A DNA stretch of 64,000 nucleotides from Catellatospora bangladeshensis. Its GTDB lineage: Bacteria > Actinomycetota > Actinomycetes > Mycobacteriales > Micromonosporaceae. Where the stretch lies: assembly GCF_016862575.1 (NCBI RefSeq), contig NZ_BONF01000019.1, forward strand, positions 182,168 through 246,167, in the 5' to 3' direction. Shown one piece after another: positions 16,977-25,782 of the stretch (the first letter of the stretch is position 1; every line of letters starts with the position of its first letter). A program made the position numbers and the translations under genes. The notes beneath the pieces are model-generated. The model was not told where the DNA came from and did no database searches. It saw only the letters and a list, made by a program, of their open reading frames with translations.

Positions 16977-18029
16977 ATGGCTGACTTCCTCGTGGTGGGC
17001 GGCGGCATCGCCGGGGCCGGTGCGGGCTACTTCCTGTCCGCGTACGGGACGGTCACGCTGCTGGAGATGGAGCCCAGCCCCGGTTACCACGCGACCGGGC
17101 GCTCGGCCGCGCTCTTCTCGGAGTACTACGGCAACGCCACCGTGCGGGGCCTGACCGCGGCCAGCCGCCCGTTCTTCGAGTCGCCGCCGCCCGGGTTCGC
17201 CGAGCACCCGCTGCTGAGCCCGCGCGGGGTGGTGGCCCTGTGCACTCCGGACGAGCAGGAGCGCTTCGAGCGCGCCCTCGCCGAGGGGCAGGACGCGCCG
17301 TTTCCCGTACGCGAGATCGACATGGCGGAGGTGCGGGCGCGCTGCCCGGTGGTGCGCACGGAGTCGTTCGCCCGCGCGATGTACAAACCCGCCGCGGCCG
17401 ACATCGACGTCGAGGTGCTGCATCGCGGCTTCCTGCGCGGGATCACCGCCGCGGGCGGCCAGGTGGTCACCCGCACCAGGGTGACCGAGGTCGCGCAGCG
17501 CGGCGGGCGGTGGCATGCCGCCGGTTTCGCCGCGCCCTACCTGGTCAACGCGGCGGGGGCCTGGGCGGACGAGGTGGCCGCGAGCGCCGGGGTGCGCGGC
17601 TGCGGCCTGGTGCCGAGACGGCGCACGGCGTTCCTGGTCGACGGCCCGGCGGGGATGAGCACCGCGCGCTGGCCGATGGTGGCCGACGTGTCCGAGACCT
17701 TCTACTTCAAGCCGGAGTCGGGCCGCCTGCTCGTGTCACCGGCGGACGCCACCCCGGCCCCGCCCGGCGACGCCCGGCCCGACGACCTCGACGTCGCCGT
17801 CGGCGCGCAGCGCATCCAGGAGGCGACCACGCTGGAGGTCAGGCGGGTCCATCACGCCTGGGCGGGCCTGCGCACCGGTGCCCCGGGTGACGTGCCGGTG
17901 ATCGGGCAGGCCCCGGACGCGCCCGGCTTCTTCTGGCTGGCCGGCCTCGGCGGGTACGGGGTGCAGATCGCGCCCGCCGCGGGCCGGGCGCTGGCCGAGG
18001 CGGTGACGGGGGTCAGCTCTCGTCGTTGA
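16977..18029 (+). CDS. FAD-dependent oxidoreductase of the DAO family
   Basis: A 350-residue flavoenzyme. The N-terminal dinucleotide site is MADFLVVGGGIAGAGAGYFL, followed by LLEMEPSPGYHATGRSAA. The substrate lobe contains YKPAAADIDVEVLHRGFLRG near residue 135 and the C-terminal FAD motif is FFWLAGLGGYGVQIAPAAGR. These match D-amino-acid dehydrogenase/glycine-oxidase-like DAO proteins that act on amines or amino acids. ATG at 16977 directly follows the upstream stop (one base between), so it is translated with the paralogue pair. It overlaps the convergent monooxygenase gene by 17 bases. Confidence 0.88.
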   Translation: MADFLVVGGGIAGAGAGYFLSAYGTVTLLEMEPSPGYHATGRSAALFSEYYGNATVRGLTAASRPFFESPPPGFAEHPLLSPRGVVALCTPDEQERFERALAEGQDAPFPVREIDMAEVRARCPVVRTESFARAMYKPAAADIDVEVLHRGFLRGITAAGGQVVTRTRVTEVAQRGGRWHAAGFAAPYLVNAAGAWADEVAASAGVRGCGLVPRRRTAFLVDGPAGMSTARWPMVADVSETFYFKPESGRLLVSPADATPAPPGDARPDDLDVAVGAQRIQEATTLEVRRVHHAWAGLRTGAPGDVPVIGQAPDAPGFFWLAGLGGYGVQIAPAAGRALAEAVTGVSSRR

Positions 18030-19134
18030 GGACGCTGCTGACGCCGACGAGCTGCGCGGCGTACGCGCGGGCGATGAGCTTGGCCGGCATCAGGCCGGTG
18101 AGCAGGCGGACCGGCGCGGGCATCGGCTTGTTGGTCCGCTCGCCGGCCGCCCGGCGGGACACCTTGCGCACCCGGGGCGTGCGCAGCCGCTCGTAGCGCC
18201 GCAGCGCGGCGGGCACGTCGGCCGGGCCGCCGCGCAGGATGCGGCTGAGCACCCACGCGTCCTCCAGCGCCTGATTGGCGCCCTGGGCCTGGGTGGGCGG
18301 GAAGGCGTGCGCGGCGTCGCCGAGCAGCGTCACCCCACCCCGGCCCCACTGATCGGGGATGCGGTGGGTGACGTGCACGAACGACTCCAGGTCCGTATCG
18401 CGGATCTGGGTCAGCAACGTGTCGACCTGCGGACCGTAGCCGGTGAACCGCTCGGCGAGCGCGGCGGCGGGCGACCCGGTCAGCGGCTCGCGCACGTCGA
18501 ACCACCACTGCAGCAGTCCGTCGCCGGAGGGCAGCATGCCGACGAGCCCGGCGCGGCCGACCACACAGACGCCGGTGCTGCCCGCGGCGAACTCCGGCAG
18601 CACCGGGGTCAGGCCCTGCCAGGTGGTCCACTCGTTCTCGGCGGCGGGCGCCGGGTCGAGGACCGCACGGCGTACCGCGGAGCGGTGCCCGTCGGCGCCG
18701 ACCAGCACGTCGGCTTCGTGGCGCGCGCCGGTGGCGTCGATCGCGGTCACCCCGTCCGGGCGGACCTCGACGTCGGCGACCTCGCGGGAGAACACCACGT
18801 CGACGCCCTCGGCGAGGTGCTCGATCAACCGGGCGCGGGGCGTGCTGACCACGGGGAAGCCGGTGCGCCGGGCGACGTCGGCCAGGTCCGCGTCGACCAT
18901 GGTGCGGCCGTCGGCGGTGTCGAAGCGCAGGCGGTCGAGCCGCCCGCCGAAGCCGCCGAGCGGCGCGCCGAGCCCGGCCAGCGCGGCGGCGCCGTTGCTG
19001 AAGACGGTGAACGCCGCGCCGCCGGTGCGCAGCGCGGGTGCCGCCTCCAGCACACGCACCCGGTGGCCCGAGCCCATCAGGCCACGGGCCAGGGCGAGCC
19101 CGCCGACGCCGCCTCCGGCGATCAGAATCTCCAC
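18013..19134 (-). CDS. FAD-dependent aromatic-type monooxygenase
   Basis: A 373-residue group A flavoprotein monooxygenase. It has MEILIAGGGVGGLALARGL at the start, the DG-type motif VLVGADGHRSAVRRAV near residue 145, and the late FAD/ribityl motif GVTLLGDAAHAFPP near residue 265. This family hydroxylates phenols, tetracyclines and related compounds using NAD(P)H and oxygen. It is divergent from a TetR gene with 125 bases between starts that hold two inverted repeats, so it is probably TetR-controlled and induced by its substrate or a toxic relative. A resistance or catabolic role is possible. Confidence 0.9.
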   Translation of the reverse strand: MEILIAGGGVGGLALARGLMGSGHRVRVLEAAPALRTGGAAFTVFSNGAAALAGLGAPLGGFGGRLDRLRFDTADGRTMVDADLADVARRTGFPVVSTPRARLIEHLAEGVDVVFSREVADVEVRPDGVTAIDATGARHEADVLVGADGHRSAVRRAVLDPAPAAENEWTTWQGLTPVLPEFAAGSTGVCVVGRAGLVGMLPSGDGLLQWWFDVREPLTGSPAAALAERFTGYGPQVDTLLTQIRDTDLESFVHVTHRIPDQWGRGGVTLLGDAAHAFPPTQAQGANQALEDAWVLSRILRGGPADVPAALRRYERLRTPRVRKVSRRAAGERTNKPMPAPVRLLTGLMPAKLIARAYAAQLVGVSSVLNDES

Positions 19135-19153
19135 GACCCGCCTCCGCTGTTCC

Positions 19154-19232
19154 AGATCTTGTGCGTTTGGTGCTGCTGGGACGACACGAAGTACACAAGA
19201 TCTCGCCGGACCGGTTCACTACGATCGTCGTA
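19154..19232. promoter_or_regulatory. two inverted repeats in the monooxygenase/TetR divergent promoter
   Basis: AGATCTTGTG (19154-19163) and CACAAGATCT (19194-19203) are perfect 10-base inverted arms 30 bases apart. Next to them, TACGA-tcg-TCGTA (19220-19232) is a perfect 5-3-5 palindrome. They lie between the two divergent starts and are the best candidates for TetR operators. The second palindrome has the same half-sites and spacing as the core of the MarR operator at 4708-4720, which may be chance. Confidence 0.6.
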
Positions 19233-19259
19233 CTACGGATGGTGCCATACGATGGGAAT

Positions 19260-19862
19260 GTGCCACCACCCAACCAGCAGCGGCGGGACCTGCTCGCGGA
19301 CGCGGCCATCGAGCTGCTCGTGGAGTCCGGGGTGCACGGCGTCACCCACCGGGCGGTCGATCAGCGAGCCGGGCTGCCCGCCGGCACCGCCTCCAACTAC
19401 TTCCGCAGCCGGGAGGCGCTGCTGGTGGCGACCGCGCAGCGGGTGGTGGAGCAGCACCAGGCAGACATGGCCGCCGCGATCGCGCACGGCCCGCCCCCGG
19501 CCCCGGGCATGGATGACCGGGAACGGGCGATCGAGCTGATCGCGGGCTCGCTGCTGCTGGCCGCCGGGCCGCACCGCAGCAGATACCTGGCGATCTTCGA
19601 GCTGCGCCTGGAAAGCCTGCGCCGCCCCGCCCTGGCGGCGGCGATCGACGAGCTGATGGCGGCGATGGCCGCGTTCACGGGCGGGCACCATGCCGAGGCC
19701 GGGCTGGCGATCCCGCCCGCGGCGGTCCCCGCTCTGCTCGTGCTGTACGGCGGCGCGCTGTTCGCGCTGACCACCGGCCCCGCCGAACTCGTCACGCCGG
19801 AGGCGGTCCGGCCCCTCGCCGTGGCCATCGTGGACGGCGGCCTCGCCTCGGCGCGTGCCTGA
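19260..19862 (+). CDS. TetR-family transcriptional regulator
   Basis: A 200-residue regulator. The N-terminal HTH is LLADAAIELLVESGVHGVTHRAVDQRAGLPAGTASNYFRSREALL, read in segments at residues 10-55, with the typical TetR ending NYF..REAL. The remainder is a helical ligand-binding domain. GTG at 19260 was chosen: TACGAT lies at 19248-19253, six bases upstream, so the mRNA may be leaderless. ATG at 19239 is the alternative and would add 7 residues. It is divergent from the FAD monooxygenase and probably represses both through sites at 19154-19232. Confidence 0.87.
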   Translation: MPPPNQQRRDLLADAAIELLVESGVHGVTHRAVDQRAGLPAGTASNYFRSREALLVATAQRVVEQHQADMAAAIAHGPPPAPGMDDRERAIELIAGSLLLAAGPHRSRYLAIFELRLESLRRPALAAAIDELMAAMAAFTGGHHAEAGLAIPPAAVPALLVLYGGALFALTTGPAELVTPEAVRPLAVAIVDGGLASARA

Positions 19863-19894
19863 TTCGCGGAGCCGCTCCCGGCGGCCTCACCGGG

Positions 19895-20557
19895 TCAGGC
19901 GACCGCCCGCCCGGTCGCCGTGCTCGGCCGGAGTGCGGCCAGGTGGCGGACGTTGGCCCAGACCACGTACAGGACCGGGGCGGGCAGTAGGAACAGGCCG
20001 ATCGCGGGCTTCACGGCCACGGCGGCGGTGAGCGTGCCGAGCACCGCGAGATTCACCAGGCTCAGGTGCCAGCCGCGCAGTGCCAGGTAGGCGCAGCTCA
20101 GCAGGGTACGGGGCCGCCACCGAGCTCCCGTGGCGAGCAGCACGGTGGTGGCCGCCACCACCAGGGCGATCAGCAGCGCGAGCACCGGCGTCGCCGCCGC
20201 GAACGGCCCGCCGAGAGCCAGCCGGAAGTCCACCGCGAGCACGATCACCAGCGCGGCGGCGACCGCGGCGGCGGCCAGGGCGTGCCCGAACGACGCCCGG
20301 TACGCCGCCCAGAACGCCCGGCCGATCCGGTGCTCGCCCTCGCCGAAGGCGGCGAACGCGCCGAACGCGCCCGCCGCGGCCGGTCCGCAGATCACGGCCA
20401 GCGCGGTGAAGAACGGCCACGCCGCCAGCGGCTCGGGGGACGCCGCGAACGCGAGCAGCAGCGGCAGGGTCGCCGCGACCAGGCACAGGTTGACTTTCAG
20501 CCCGGCGTACACCGTGTTGAACACGGTCTCGTAGGGCAGGCGGGCGAGCAGGCGCAT
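19895..20557 (-). CDS. DUF624 (YesL-like) membrane protein
   Basis: A 220-residue protein with about five hydrophobic segments. It matches the DUF624/YesL pattern often found in plant-polysaccharide ABC operons (YAGLKVNLCLV near the N-terminus, GPAAAGAFGAF and WHLSLVNLAVLG further on). Its start lies 7 bases after the stop of permease 2, so it is the last gene of the sugar operon. The family's role is unknown; an accessory of the transporter or of polysaccharide sensing is inferred from context only. Confidence 0.82.
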   Translation of the reverse strand: MRLLARLPYETVFNTVYAGLKVNLCLVAATLPLLLAFAASPEPLAAWPFFTALAVICGPAAAGAFGAFAAFGEGEHRIGRAFWAAYRASFGHALAAAAVAAALVIVLAVDFRLALGGPFAAATPVLALLIALVVAATTVLLATGARWRPRTLLSCAYLALRGWHLSLVNLAVLGTLTAAVAVKPAIGLFLLPAPVLYVVWANVRHLAALRPSTATGRAVA

Positions 20558-20564
20558 GGTCGGC

Positions 20565-21425
20565 TCACCCCTTGATGCCGGACGTGGCGACGCCCTGGAT
20601 GAAGTAGCGCTGGCCGAGCAGGAAGATGACCAGGATGGGCAGCACGGACAGCACCGAGCCGGTCATCATCATGGCGTAGTCGGCGTCGTACTGGCCGACG
20701 AACGAGCGCAGGCCGAGCTGGATCGTCCAGAGGTCGTTGCTGGTCAGGTAGATGAACGGGCCCATGTAGTCGTTCCAGGTGTTGACGAACGTGAGCAGCG
20801 CCAGGCTGGCCAGCGCGGGCCGGGACAGCGGCAGCATGATGCGGGCCCAGATGCCGTACTCGCTGAGCCCGTCGACGCGGGCCGCCTCGCACAGCTCGTC
20901 CGGGATGGTCAGGTAGTACTGCCGCATCAGGAACACGCCGAACGCACCGAAGGCCTGCAGCAGGATCAGCGACAGGAACGTGTCGGTCAGCCCGGCCTTC
21001 TGCATCATGATGTACTGCGGGATCATGTACGCCTGCCACGGCACCGCGATCGTCGCGATGTAGGCCAGGAACAGCGCGTCGCGCCCGCGGAAGCGCACCT
21101 TGGCGAACCCGTACGCGGCGAAGCTGCCGGTCAGCACCTGGAGCAGGGTGATGACCAGGCTCAGGAACACGGTGTTGCCGAGGTAGGTGCCCAGCGGGAT
21201 CTGGTCCCAGATGCGGGTGAAGTTGCCCCACTGGAACTCGTCCGGGATCCACCGGATCGGGCTGGTCAGGACCTCGTTGTTGCGCTTGAGCGAGGCGCTG
21301 ACCATCCACAGGAAGGGCACCAGGATCGCCACCGCGCACAGGCCGAGCACGGTGTAGAGGACGACCTGGGCGAGGGGGCGGGGTCGGCGGGCCGCCGGGG
21401 GCGCGGCGGTGTCGGCGGTGCTCAC
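20565..21425 (-). CDS. carbohydrate ABC permease (MalG-type)
   Basis: A 286-residue inner-membrane permease with six helices. The cytoplasmic EAA loop that docks the ATPase is present as CEAARVDGLSEYGIWARIML, and the C-terminus ends in LLGQRYFIQGVATSGIKG, typical of MalG-like subunits. The GTG start at 21425 overlaps the stop of permease 1 (GTGA), so the two are translationally coupled. It forms the second half of the channel for the substrate bound by the lipoprotein at 22425. No ATPase gene is in the operon; actinomycetes usually share MsiK from elsewhere. Confidence 0.95.
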   Translation of the reverse strand: MSTADTAAPPAARRPRPLAQVVLYTVLGLCAVAILVPFLWMVSASLKRNNEVLTSPIRWIPDEFQWGNFTRIWDQIPLGTYLGNTVFLSLVITLLQVLTGSFAAYGFAKVRFRGRDALFLAYIATIAVPWQAYMIPQYIMMQKAGLTDTFLSLILLQAFGAFGVFLMRQYYLTIPDELCEAARVDGLSEYGIWARIMLPLSRPALASLALLTFVNTWNDYMGPFIYLTSNDLWTIQLGLRSFVGQYDADYAMMMTGSVLSVLPILVIFLLGQRYFIQGVATSGIKG

Positions 21426-22363
21426 GAGCGCTCCCTGCGGTTGTTGAACCAGAACTGGGTCAGCGTCAGGACGAGTACGAGCAGGAACAGCACCAGGGAG
21501 ATCGCCGAGGCGTAGCCGAACTCGCCCTCGATGATGCCCCGGCGGTAGATCTGCTGGGACAGCACGAGCGTGGCGCGGCCCGGCCCGCCGTCGGTCATGA
21601 CGACGACCAGGTCGAAGACCTTGAAGCTCTGCACGGTCAGCAGGATCAGCACCAGGAAGGTGACCGGCCGCAGGCCCGGCAGGGTGACGGCGCGGAAGCG
21701 CTGCCAGGCGTTCGCGCCGTCGACGCGGGCGGCCTCGTGGTGCTCGGTGGGGATGGCCTGCAGCCCGGCGAGGAACAGCACCATGTAGTAGCCCATGTCG
21801 CGCCACACGCTGGTCAGGATGACGGCGGGCATGGCCCAGTCGACGCTGGTGGTCCAGCCGGGCGGGGAGTCCACGCCGAGCCACGACAGGAACTGGTTGA
21901 CCGGCCCGAACTCGGGGTTGAACAGCATGTTCCAGACGATCGCCACGGCCACCAGCGAGGTGACGTACGGGAAGAACGCCGCGGCCCGGAAGAAGCCGAC
22001 CCCGCGCAGCCGCCGGTTGAGCAGCAGCGCCAGGCCGAGCGCGGCGAGCATGGTCAGCGGCACGTGCCCGAGCGCGTAGTAGGCGGTGTTGCGCAGCGCG
22101 ATCATGGTGGACTCGTCGCGCAGCAGGCGCTCGAAGTTGTCCAGCCCGACCCATTCCGGCGGGTTGTAGGAGTCCCACTCCATGAACGACAGGGCCAGCG
22201 CCCCGGCCACGGGTACGAGCGTGAGCAGGGCGAAGCCGAGGAAGTTCGGCAGGATGAAGCTCCAGCCGATGAGGGTGTTGCGCCGGGCGCGGCGGGGGCG
22301 CGCCCGCGGTGGCGAAGGCGCGGCGCCCGGGGCCGCCGTCGGCGCGGTGAGCAGGTCTGCCAT
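21422..22363 (-). CDS. carbohydrate ABC permease (MalF-type)
   Basis: A 313-residue permease with six helices beginning at NTLIGWSFILPNFLGFALL. The EAA loop is HEAARVDGANAWQRFRAVTL. Residues 1-28 are a Pro/Arg-rich cytoplasmic leader. It follows the binding-protein gene by 61 bases, a gap filled by a strong hairpin, and overlaps permease 2. Together they import an oligosaccharide, probably a breakdown product of the polysaccharide attacked by the DUF2264 and heparinase-like proteins nearby. Confidence 0.95.
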   Translation of the reverse strand: MADLLTAPTAAPGAAPSPPRARPRRARRNTLIGWSFILPNFLGFALLTLVPVAGALALSFMEWDSYNPPEWVGLDNFERLLRDESTMIALRNTAYYALGHVPLTMLAALGLALLLNRRLRGVGFFRAAAFFPYVTSLVAVAIVWNMLFNPEFGPVNQFLSWLGVDSPPGWTTSVDWAMPAVILTSVWRDMGYYMVLFLAGLQAIPTEHHEAARVDGANAWQRFRAVTLPGLRPVTFLVLILLTVQSFKVFDLVVVMTDGGPGRATLVLSQQIYRRGIIEGEFGYASAISLVLFLLVLVLTLTQFWFNNRRERS

Positions 22364-22379
22364 CTCGTCCTCCCGGGGG

Positions 22380-22411
22380 CCGCGGGGACGGCCGGTATGC
22401 CGTCCCCGCGG
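22380..22411 (-). terminator. intra-operon attenuator hairpin after the binding-protein gene
   Basis: CCGCGGGGACGGC (22380-22392) pairs perfectly with GCCGTCCCCGCGG (22399-22411) across a 6-base loop. It sits between the binding lipoprotein and permease 1. Such hairpins commonly allow partial read-through or protect the upstream mRNA, giving more binding protein than permease. Confidence 0.75.
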
Positions 22412-22424
22412 GCCTGCGTGTGGG

Positions 22425-23693
22425 TCAGCCGATCTCGTTCTTGACGCGGGTCTCCATCTCCTTGATCGCGTCGTCGATCGACTTCTGCTTCGTCATGATC
22501 AGCTGGTGTTCCTCGTTGAGGACCGTGTCGACCTTGGCGGTCTTGTCGCTGACCGGCATCTCCGGGTTGATCTTGTCCGGGCTGAACGCCTTCTTGGACA
22601 GCTCGTCGGTCGGCATGCCCTGCAGCGCGAAGTACTGCTGCAGGACCTCGTCGGTCTTCAGCGCCGGCACCACGCCGATGCCCGCGATCGCCTTGGCGCC
22701 CTCGATCGACGCGGCGAACTCGACGAACTTCTTCGCCGCCGCGGCGTGCTTGGCCTTCTTGTTGACCGCGAACGCGGTGGGCGCGCCGAACGTGGTGACC
22801 CCGCTGGCGCCGGTGCGCTGCGGCATGGGGGCGATGCCCCAGTCGACGTCGGTGGTGCCCTTCTTCTTCTCCGACAGCAGCTTCGCGATGAACCAGGTGC
22901 CCATCGGCAGCATCGCGGTCTTCTGCGACTCGAACATCGAGGCGTAGCCGGTCTTCTGGGTGACCGCGGTGCCGAAGTCCTGGGTGGCCCCGGCCTCCTG
23001 CAGCGCCAGCGCGGTGCGGTACTGCTCGGCGAAGAACTTGTAGTCGCCGCCGAGCTGGTCGCCGCCGTTCTGCGCGGCCGAGATCGCCTGCACCACCGAG
23101 CGCCACGTGTGCTGGTAGGCGCCGTAGACCTTCTTGTCACCGGTGCCGGTGGTCAGCTTCTTGGCGGCCTCGACGTACTGGTCCCAGGTCAGGTTCTCCG
23201 GGTAGGGCAGCTTGGCCGTGTCGAACATCTTCTTGTTGTAGTAGAGGACCCAATGGTCCTGCCGGTACGGCAGCGCGTAGTACTTGTCGCCGTCCTGCTT
23301 GTACTGGTCGAGCCCGGCGAGCTTGGCCGACTCCGGCTTGGTCGCCAGGTCGGTGACGTCGGCGAGCTGGCCCCGGCCGGCGAAGCGCACGTAGTCGGCG
23401 AGGGTCTTCATGGTGATGACGTCGGTGCTGTCGCCACCGGCGAGCATCGTCGTCACCTTGGTCGGGTAGTCGGCGGCCAGGATGTCGACGGGCTTGATGG
23501 TGATGTCCGGGTTCGCCTTGTGGAAGGCGTCGAACAGGGTCTGGAACTCGGGCGTGGAGGCCAGGCTCCATACCGCGACGGTGAGCTCGACGGGGCCGCC
23601 CTCGGCCTCGTCCTCGCCGCCGCCGCACGCGGTCAGCGGCAGCAGGGTGGCCATTGCCAGGCCCACCGCTGCGAGCATCCTTCTTCTGATCAC
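22425..23693 (-). CDS. sugar ABC transporter substrate-binding lipoprotein
   Basis: A 422-residue extracellular solute-binding protein (family 1). The signal peptide ends in lipobox LTAC (Cys near residue 22), followed by an acidic linker and VELTVAVWSLASTPEF. Typical features include ADYPTKVTTMLAGGDSTDVI and DKYYALPYRQDHWVLYYNKK, the hinge-region signature of oligosaccharide binders. GTG at 23693 has GGAAGGAACG upstream. It is the first transport gene after DUF2264, and 29 bases separate them. The ligand is probably an oligosaccharide containing uronic acid, given the lyase-like neighbours, but this is inference. Confidence 0.94.
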   Translation of the reverse strand: MIRRRMLAAVGLAMATLLPLTACGGGEDEAEGGPVELTVAVWSLASTPEFQTLFDAFHKANPDITIKPVDILAADYPTKVTTMLAGGDSTDVITMKTLADYVRFAGRGQLADVTDLATKPESAKLAGLDQYKQDGDKYYALPYRQDHWVLYYNKKMFDTAKLPYPENLTWDQYVEAAKKLTTGTGDKKVYGAYQHTWRSVVQAISAAQNGGDQLGGDYKFFAEQYRTALALQEAGATQDFGTAVTQKTGYASMFESQKTAMLPMGTWFIAKLLSEKKKGTTDVDWGIAPMPQRTGASGVTTFGAPTAFAVNKKAKHAAAAKKFVEFAASIEGAKAIAGIGVVPALKTDEVLQQYFALQGMPTDELSKKAFSPDKINPEMPVSDKTAKVDTVLNEEHQLIMTKQKSIDDAIKEMETRVKNEIG

Positions 23694-23722
23694 GAAACGT
23701 TCCTTCCTGCCAGGACAGCCGC

Positions 23723-25771
23723 TCACGCGGCGGAGGATTCGTTCTGTGCTGGGTGGTGCGGGCCGGTCGGCGGCAGGGGCAGCGCCGCCGTGGTGTTGAC
23801 CTGGTCCGGCCAGGTGACCCGGACGACCGGCGCGTCCTCGGGTCCGGTGATCTCCGCGTGCGGCGGCGTGGTGCCGCCGCCGTTCAGTGCCAGGGCCGCG
23901 ACGTGCCACGCGCCCGCGCGGGGGACCGCCTTCAGCCACGGGACGGCGGTCCACTCCCCCAGCGGGGTGGCGTCGGGCAGCCGGTCCACCCCGGCGACGG
24001 TCAGGCCGGACAGCCCGACCGCGGTCGAGACGAGGCCCATGCCGTCGGCGCGTGCGACGGGCCAGGCGCCCGCCTGCGGTGACGCGGCCTCGGCAGAAGC
24101 CGTGCCGGAGCCGGCCGTGGAGTCATGGGGCTCGCCGGTCGGCGGGTCGGCGGCGGGGACGGGCCAGCCGCCGAGCCGCAGCGCCGTGACCCGCTCCCAG
24201 CCGGGCGCACCGGCCGGGTCGACGTGGACCAGGCGGACCTCCCACGCGCCGCGCACCACCGACACCGTGGTGAGGGTGCCCGCGTCGAGGGCCGCGCCTG
24301 GACGGCCGGAGCCGTGATCGGGTGCGGTGGGGTCGGGCTCGACCCAGTGGCAACAGGCGCGTGAGGCCAGCACCGCGGCCTGCCCGGCGTCGTCGAGCCG
24401 GACGTCGAGGGTGGTGAAGCCGCTGCGGTGGGTGGCCCGGCCGAGCGTGTCCAGCAGCACCGCCGACTGGTCCAGCGGGCTGTCCCAGCCGTCGTCGTCC
24501 ATGACCGGCGCGGTCGCGGTCGAGTAGCCCAGCCGCGCGTAGATCGGCGAGTCGCCGGTGCGGTCGCCGGGATGGGCGTGGTCGGTGCCGTGGTTGTAGA
24601 CCCGCACGACGCCGTCGGCGCTGGTCCCGGCCACCGCCCAGCCGGGCGCGGCGATGACGGCGAGCTGGTCGCCCTGCTCGACGGGTAGCGGCTGCTCGAC
24701 GGCGGTCCACACGGGATGGTCGGCGGGCAGCGCGAGGCCGAGCATGCCCTTGGCGGCCCAGTACGGCGAAGCCGTGCCGGAGTAGCGCTGCGCCATGCGC
24801 CGCCACGGGTGGAACCAGCCCAGGGTGAGCAGTCCGTCCTCGTCGGGGGCGCCCCGGTCGGCGAAGTGCTTGACCACGCCGGAGGCGGCCCGGCGCAGCA
24901 GCCCGGGGCTGACCGCCTCGCTGCCCGCGACGGCGCCCGCCCAGTAGGGGGCGGCGGCCGCGAACCGGTAGACCAGGCTGCGGCCCTGCAGCAGCGGCGA
25001 GCCGTCCGCGCCGACCAGCCGCACGGCGTCGAGCAGGAACCGGTCCAGCCGCTGCCGGTAGGCGGGCAGCCGCGGCGCGGACATCTGCTGCGCTCCGGCC
25101 ATCCGGCTCCACAGGATCGGGTACAGGTGCAGCGCCCAGCCGACGTAGTGGTCGTAGCTGCGCTCGTCGCCGTCGCTGTACCAGCCGCCCTCGCGGACGA
25201 ACGACTCGTGCCGGGCCAGGTCGGATTCCATGTCCTCCAGCGACCACGGGCCGCCGACGGAGGCGAGGAACTGCTCGACCACGATGCGGAACCACACCCA
25301 GTTGTTCTGCGGGTAGGTGTGGTCGCCGACGACCTGAGCGAGGTAGTCCACGACCCGCTCCTGCACGGCCGGGTCGAGCCGGTCCCACAGCCACGGCCGG
25401 GTCAGGTCCAGGATCAGCGCGATCGAGGCCGCCTCGACCTTGGCCTGGCCGTGCTCGCGGGGCATGACCCAGCGCTCCGGCGAGTGCGGGTCGCTGCCCG
25501 CCGCGATGCCCGCGGCGTACCGTTCGAGCAGGTTGCCGGGGTCGGCGCCGTGCTCGCCCGCGATGCGGAACCCGGCGAGCAGGAAGGTGCGGGCGAAGCC
25601 CTCCAGCCCGTCGACCGCGGTGCCGTAGCCGCCGGGCGCGCCGGGCGGGGTGATCCGGGCCCCGGTCGGCGAGGCGTACCGCCAGGCGGCGTCGAGCATC
25701 CGGTCGGCCAGCGCGGCCCACTCGGTGCGGGTCCAGCCGGTGTACGGCGAGAGGTCCACCTCGGGCCGCAT
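23723..25771 (-). CDS. DUF2264 protein, probable polysaccharide-active enzyme
   Basis: A 682-residue cytoplasmic protein matching DUF2264. Its N-terminal half is an (alpha/alpha)-barrel-like region with HTYPQNNWVWFRIVVEQFL, YSDGDERSYDHYVGWALHLY and LSEVG-like turns. The C-terminal half, from about residue 370, is beta-rich (AAPGWAVAGTSADG, YNHGTDHAHPGD). The arrangement resembles polysaccharide lyases and hydrolases, but no assigned activity can be given. ATG at 25771 has AAGGAGAACACC upstream. The hydroxyacid dehydrogenase stop lies 11 bases before it. No signal peptide is present, so it acts on imported oligosaccharide. Confidence 0.85.
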   Translation of the reverse strand: MRPEVDLSPYTGWTRTEWAALADRMLDAAWRYASPTGARITPPGAPGGYGTAVDGLEGFARTFLLAGFRIAGEHGADPGNLLERYAAGIAAGSDPHSPERWVMPREHGQAKVEAASIALILDLTRPWLWDRLDPAVQERVVDYLAQVVGDHTYPQNNWVWFRIVVEQFLASVGGPWSLEDMESDLARHESFVREGGWYSDGDERSYDHYVGWALHLYPILWSRMAGAQQMSAPRLPAYRQRLDRFLLDAVRLVGADGSPLLQGRSLVYRFAAAAPYWAGAVAGSEAVSPGLLRRAASGVVKHFADRGAPDEDGLLTLGWFHPWRRMAQRYSGTASPYWAAKGMLGLALPADHPVWTAVEQPLPVEQGDQLAVIAAPGWAVAGTSADGVVRVYNHGTDHAHPGDRTGDSPIYARLGYSTATAPVMDDDGWDSPLDQSAVLLDTLGRATHRSGFTTLDVRLDDAGQAAVLASRACCHWVEPDPTAPDHGSGRPGAALDAGTLTTVSVVRGAWEVRLVHVDPAGAPGWERVTALRLGGWPVPAADPPTGEPHDSTAGSGTASAEAASPQAGAWPVARADGMGLVSTAVGLSGLTVAGVDRLPDATPLGEWTAVPWLKAVPRAGAWHVAALALNGGGTTPPHAEITGPEDAPVVRVTWPDQVNTTAALPLPPTGPHHPAQNESSAA

Positions 25772-25782
25772 GGTGTTCTCCT

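Noticed and set aside
4704..19232. A common regulator for the MarR operator and the TACGA palindrome at 19220
   Set aside because: A 5-base half-site is too short to link two sites, and TACGA/TCGTA is common in this GC-rich sequence; kept only as a note.
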